Assembly (NCBI RefSeq): GCF_963678635.1
Contig: NC_087069.1
Span: forward strand, 43,290,688 to 43,354,687
DNA: 64,000 bases
Direction: 5' to 3'
Origin: Symsagittifera roscoffensis
Lineage: Eukaryota > Xenacoelomorpha > Acoela > Convolutidae
Every line of letters starts with the position of its first letter. Position 1 is the first letter of the stretch. Below, one piece after another: positions 63,166-64,000 of this stretch. A model generated the notes under the pieces. It was not told the origin of the DNA. It searched no databases and worked only from the letters and a program-made list of their open reading frames with translations. The position numbers were made by a program, and so were the translations under genes.

Positions 63166-64000
63166 TAAATTGAACACATTTCGAAAATTGCTAACCAACC
63201 ACCACAACATCAGTCTTCACCGATATCCTCCCAAGAAAACCCAATCATACCCACAGCTACTCAAAACCCCCAATTATCCACACGAATTTCTTTCCAAGAT
63301 AACCCATACACTTTCGAAGAACGACACGCTCGCTTATCTGAACCATTAGAACCAGTTCAGCGACAAGCACCCCTAAGTGAACCAACATATAATTTGTACC
63401 CCACATTACCACAAGATTTATTTCGAATAAGAAACATTAGTCAAAACCAAAACACAATCGAAATAAATAGACAAATTATACATCCACGAAGAAATAGAAA
63501 TTTTCAAACCCCTAGAGTTCATTTTGATATACCCCAATCACCCACACCAACTACTTCAGAAAATCCAAGTAGTACATTACCAGAAACTCCCACACTCCTT
63601 TCACATCGCAGCACCTCAAGTATTATCTCAGATTACTTAGGTTCAACACCGACATCTGAACAAATACGTGAAAATCCCTTTAACCCCCCAATTCCACCGC
63701 ACGACTACCATATTGGGCAACACACTCATATACACAAGGTGAACTAAACTTGGTAAATGATCCAATAGATATCTCTTCTGATACAACACTATCATCATTA
63801 CCAGAAACATTATCACTCCCGTCAACACCATCATTAAGTCAAGTCTCACCGACACTTTTCCTTTTAAATTTTCCAAATAGCCTCGACTCTAGATATCGAG
63901 AACAATCATCATCAAATACTCCTTTACGATTAGATTGGAACACATTCGTAGCACCTCCCCCATTATTTGGACAACATCAAGAAAGTAACCGACTCCGCAG
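63166..64000 (+). pseudogene. ATG-less frame, second copy, truncated by window end
   Basis: Homologue of 18769-19905. It opens right after a TAA and has no ATG in the homologous frame. A one-base deletion near 63,700 (against the intact copy) shifts the frame so that a stop appears at 63745-63747; homology continues in another frame to the window edge. The conserved acceptor-like ATCAG is at 63209-63213. Confidence 0.7.

Larger units (their letters stand above)
57902..64000 (+). mobile_element. Second, older copy of the gypsy element (partial, internally deleted)
   Basis: Plus-strand copy of the element at 12355-31231, starting with its 5' LTR and running off the window while still inside the ATG-less frame. 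By eye its LTR differs at roughly 30 of 410 positions from the intact copy. A deletion joins gag (about 61,060) to the middle of integrase and removes about 6.1 kb that corresponds to copy-1 positions from about 28,080 to 21,975. There are nonsense and frameshift lesions in gag and in the ATG-less frame. It is defective, but it keeps several accessory ORFs and leader elements, which makes it useful for comparison. Confidence 0.93.

Overview
This is eukaryotic, almost certainly metazoan, DNA: AT-rich, low in genes and full of mobile elements. Two host genes are recognisable. The first is a minus-strand GRB2/drk-type SH3-SH2-SH3 adaptor gene, read here as four exons (47201-47290, 46741-46856, 44053-44216 and 10545-10738). 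Its first exon (about 30 residues) was not found. The second is a plus-strand, intronless DNAAF1 (LRRC50) homologue at 52129-54084, which implies an animal with motile cilia or flagella. One GRB2 intron appears to use a GA donor with an AG acceptor. Such introns are known to be common in appendicularian tunicates (Oikopleura) and in the copepod Eurytemora. Together with DNAAF1 and an env-bearing Ty3/gypsy element this leans to an appendicularian-like animal, but that is inference and no species is claimed.

Layout, left to right. 1-6.6 kb: AT-rich non-coding DNA with a long imperfect inverted repeat (arms about 1665-2341 and 3515-4165). 6.63-11.6 kb: a recent tandem duplication of a 2.48 kb unit, each copy carrying the terminal SH3 exon of the GRB2 gene and a small coding-like ORF. 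12,355-31,231: a complete 18,877-bp Ty3/gypsy retrovirus-like element on the minus strand, with 410-bp LTRs that read as identical and a GAAC target-site duplication. 31,766-41,609: a degenerate BEL/Pao element on the plus strand with a GATCT duplication. Both insertions lie in the 33-kb last intron of the GRB2 gene. 41.7-47.3 kb: dispersed repeats, a Tc1/mariner remnant and the remaining GRB2 exons. 47.7-51.9 kb: three hAT-like MITEs with 8-bp target duplications, other repeats and a 200-bp assembly gap. 52.1-54.1 kb: DNAAF1. 57,902 to the window end: a second, older, internally deleted copy of the gypsy element on the plus strand.

The most interesting object is the gypsy element. In sense order it carries a 77-codon ORF, a leader with paired 25-bp hairpin repeats, a basic 155-codon ORF, one gag-protease-RT-RNaseH-integrase frame broken once by TGA inside RT, a 62-residue two-helix membrane protein, a 378-codon frame with no ATG, an 872-residue envelope-like glycoprotein, and a 601-residue protein of unknown function joined to the envelope frame by an ATGA stop/start overlap. 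The second copy independently preserves the 77-codon, 155-codon, 62-codon and ATG-less frames. These accessory frames are therefore real parts of the element and not chance ORFs.
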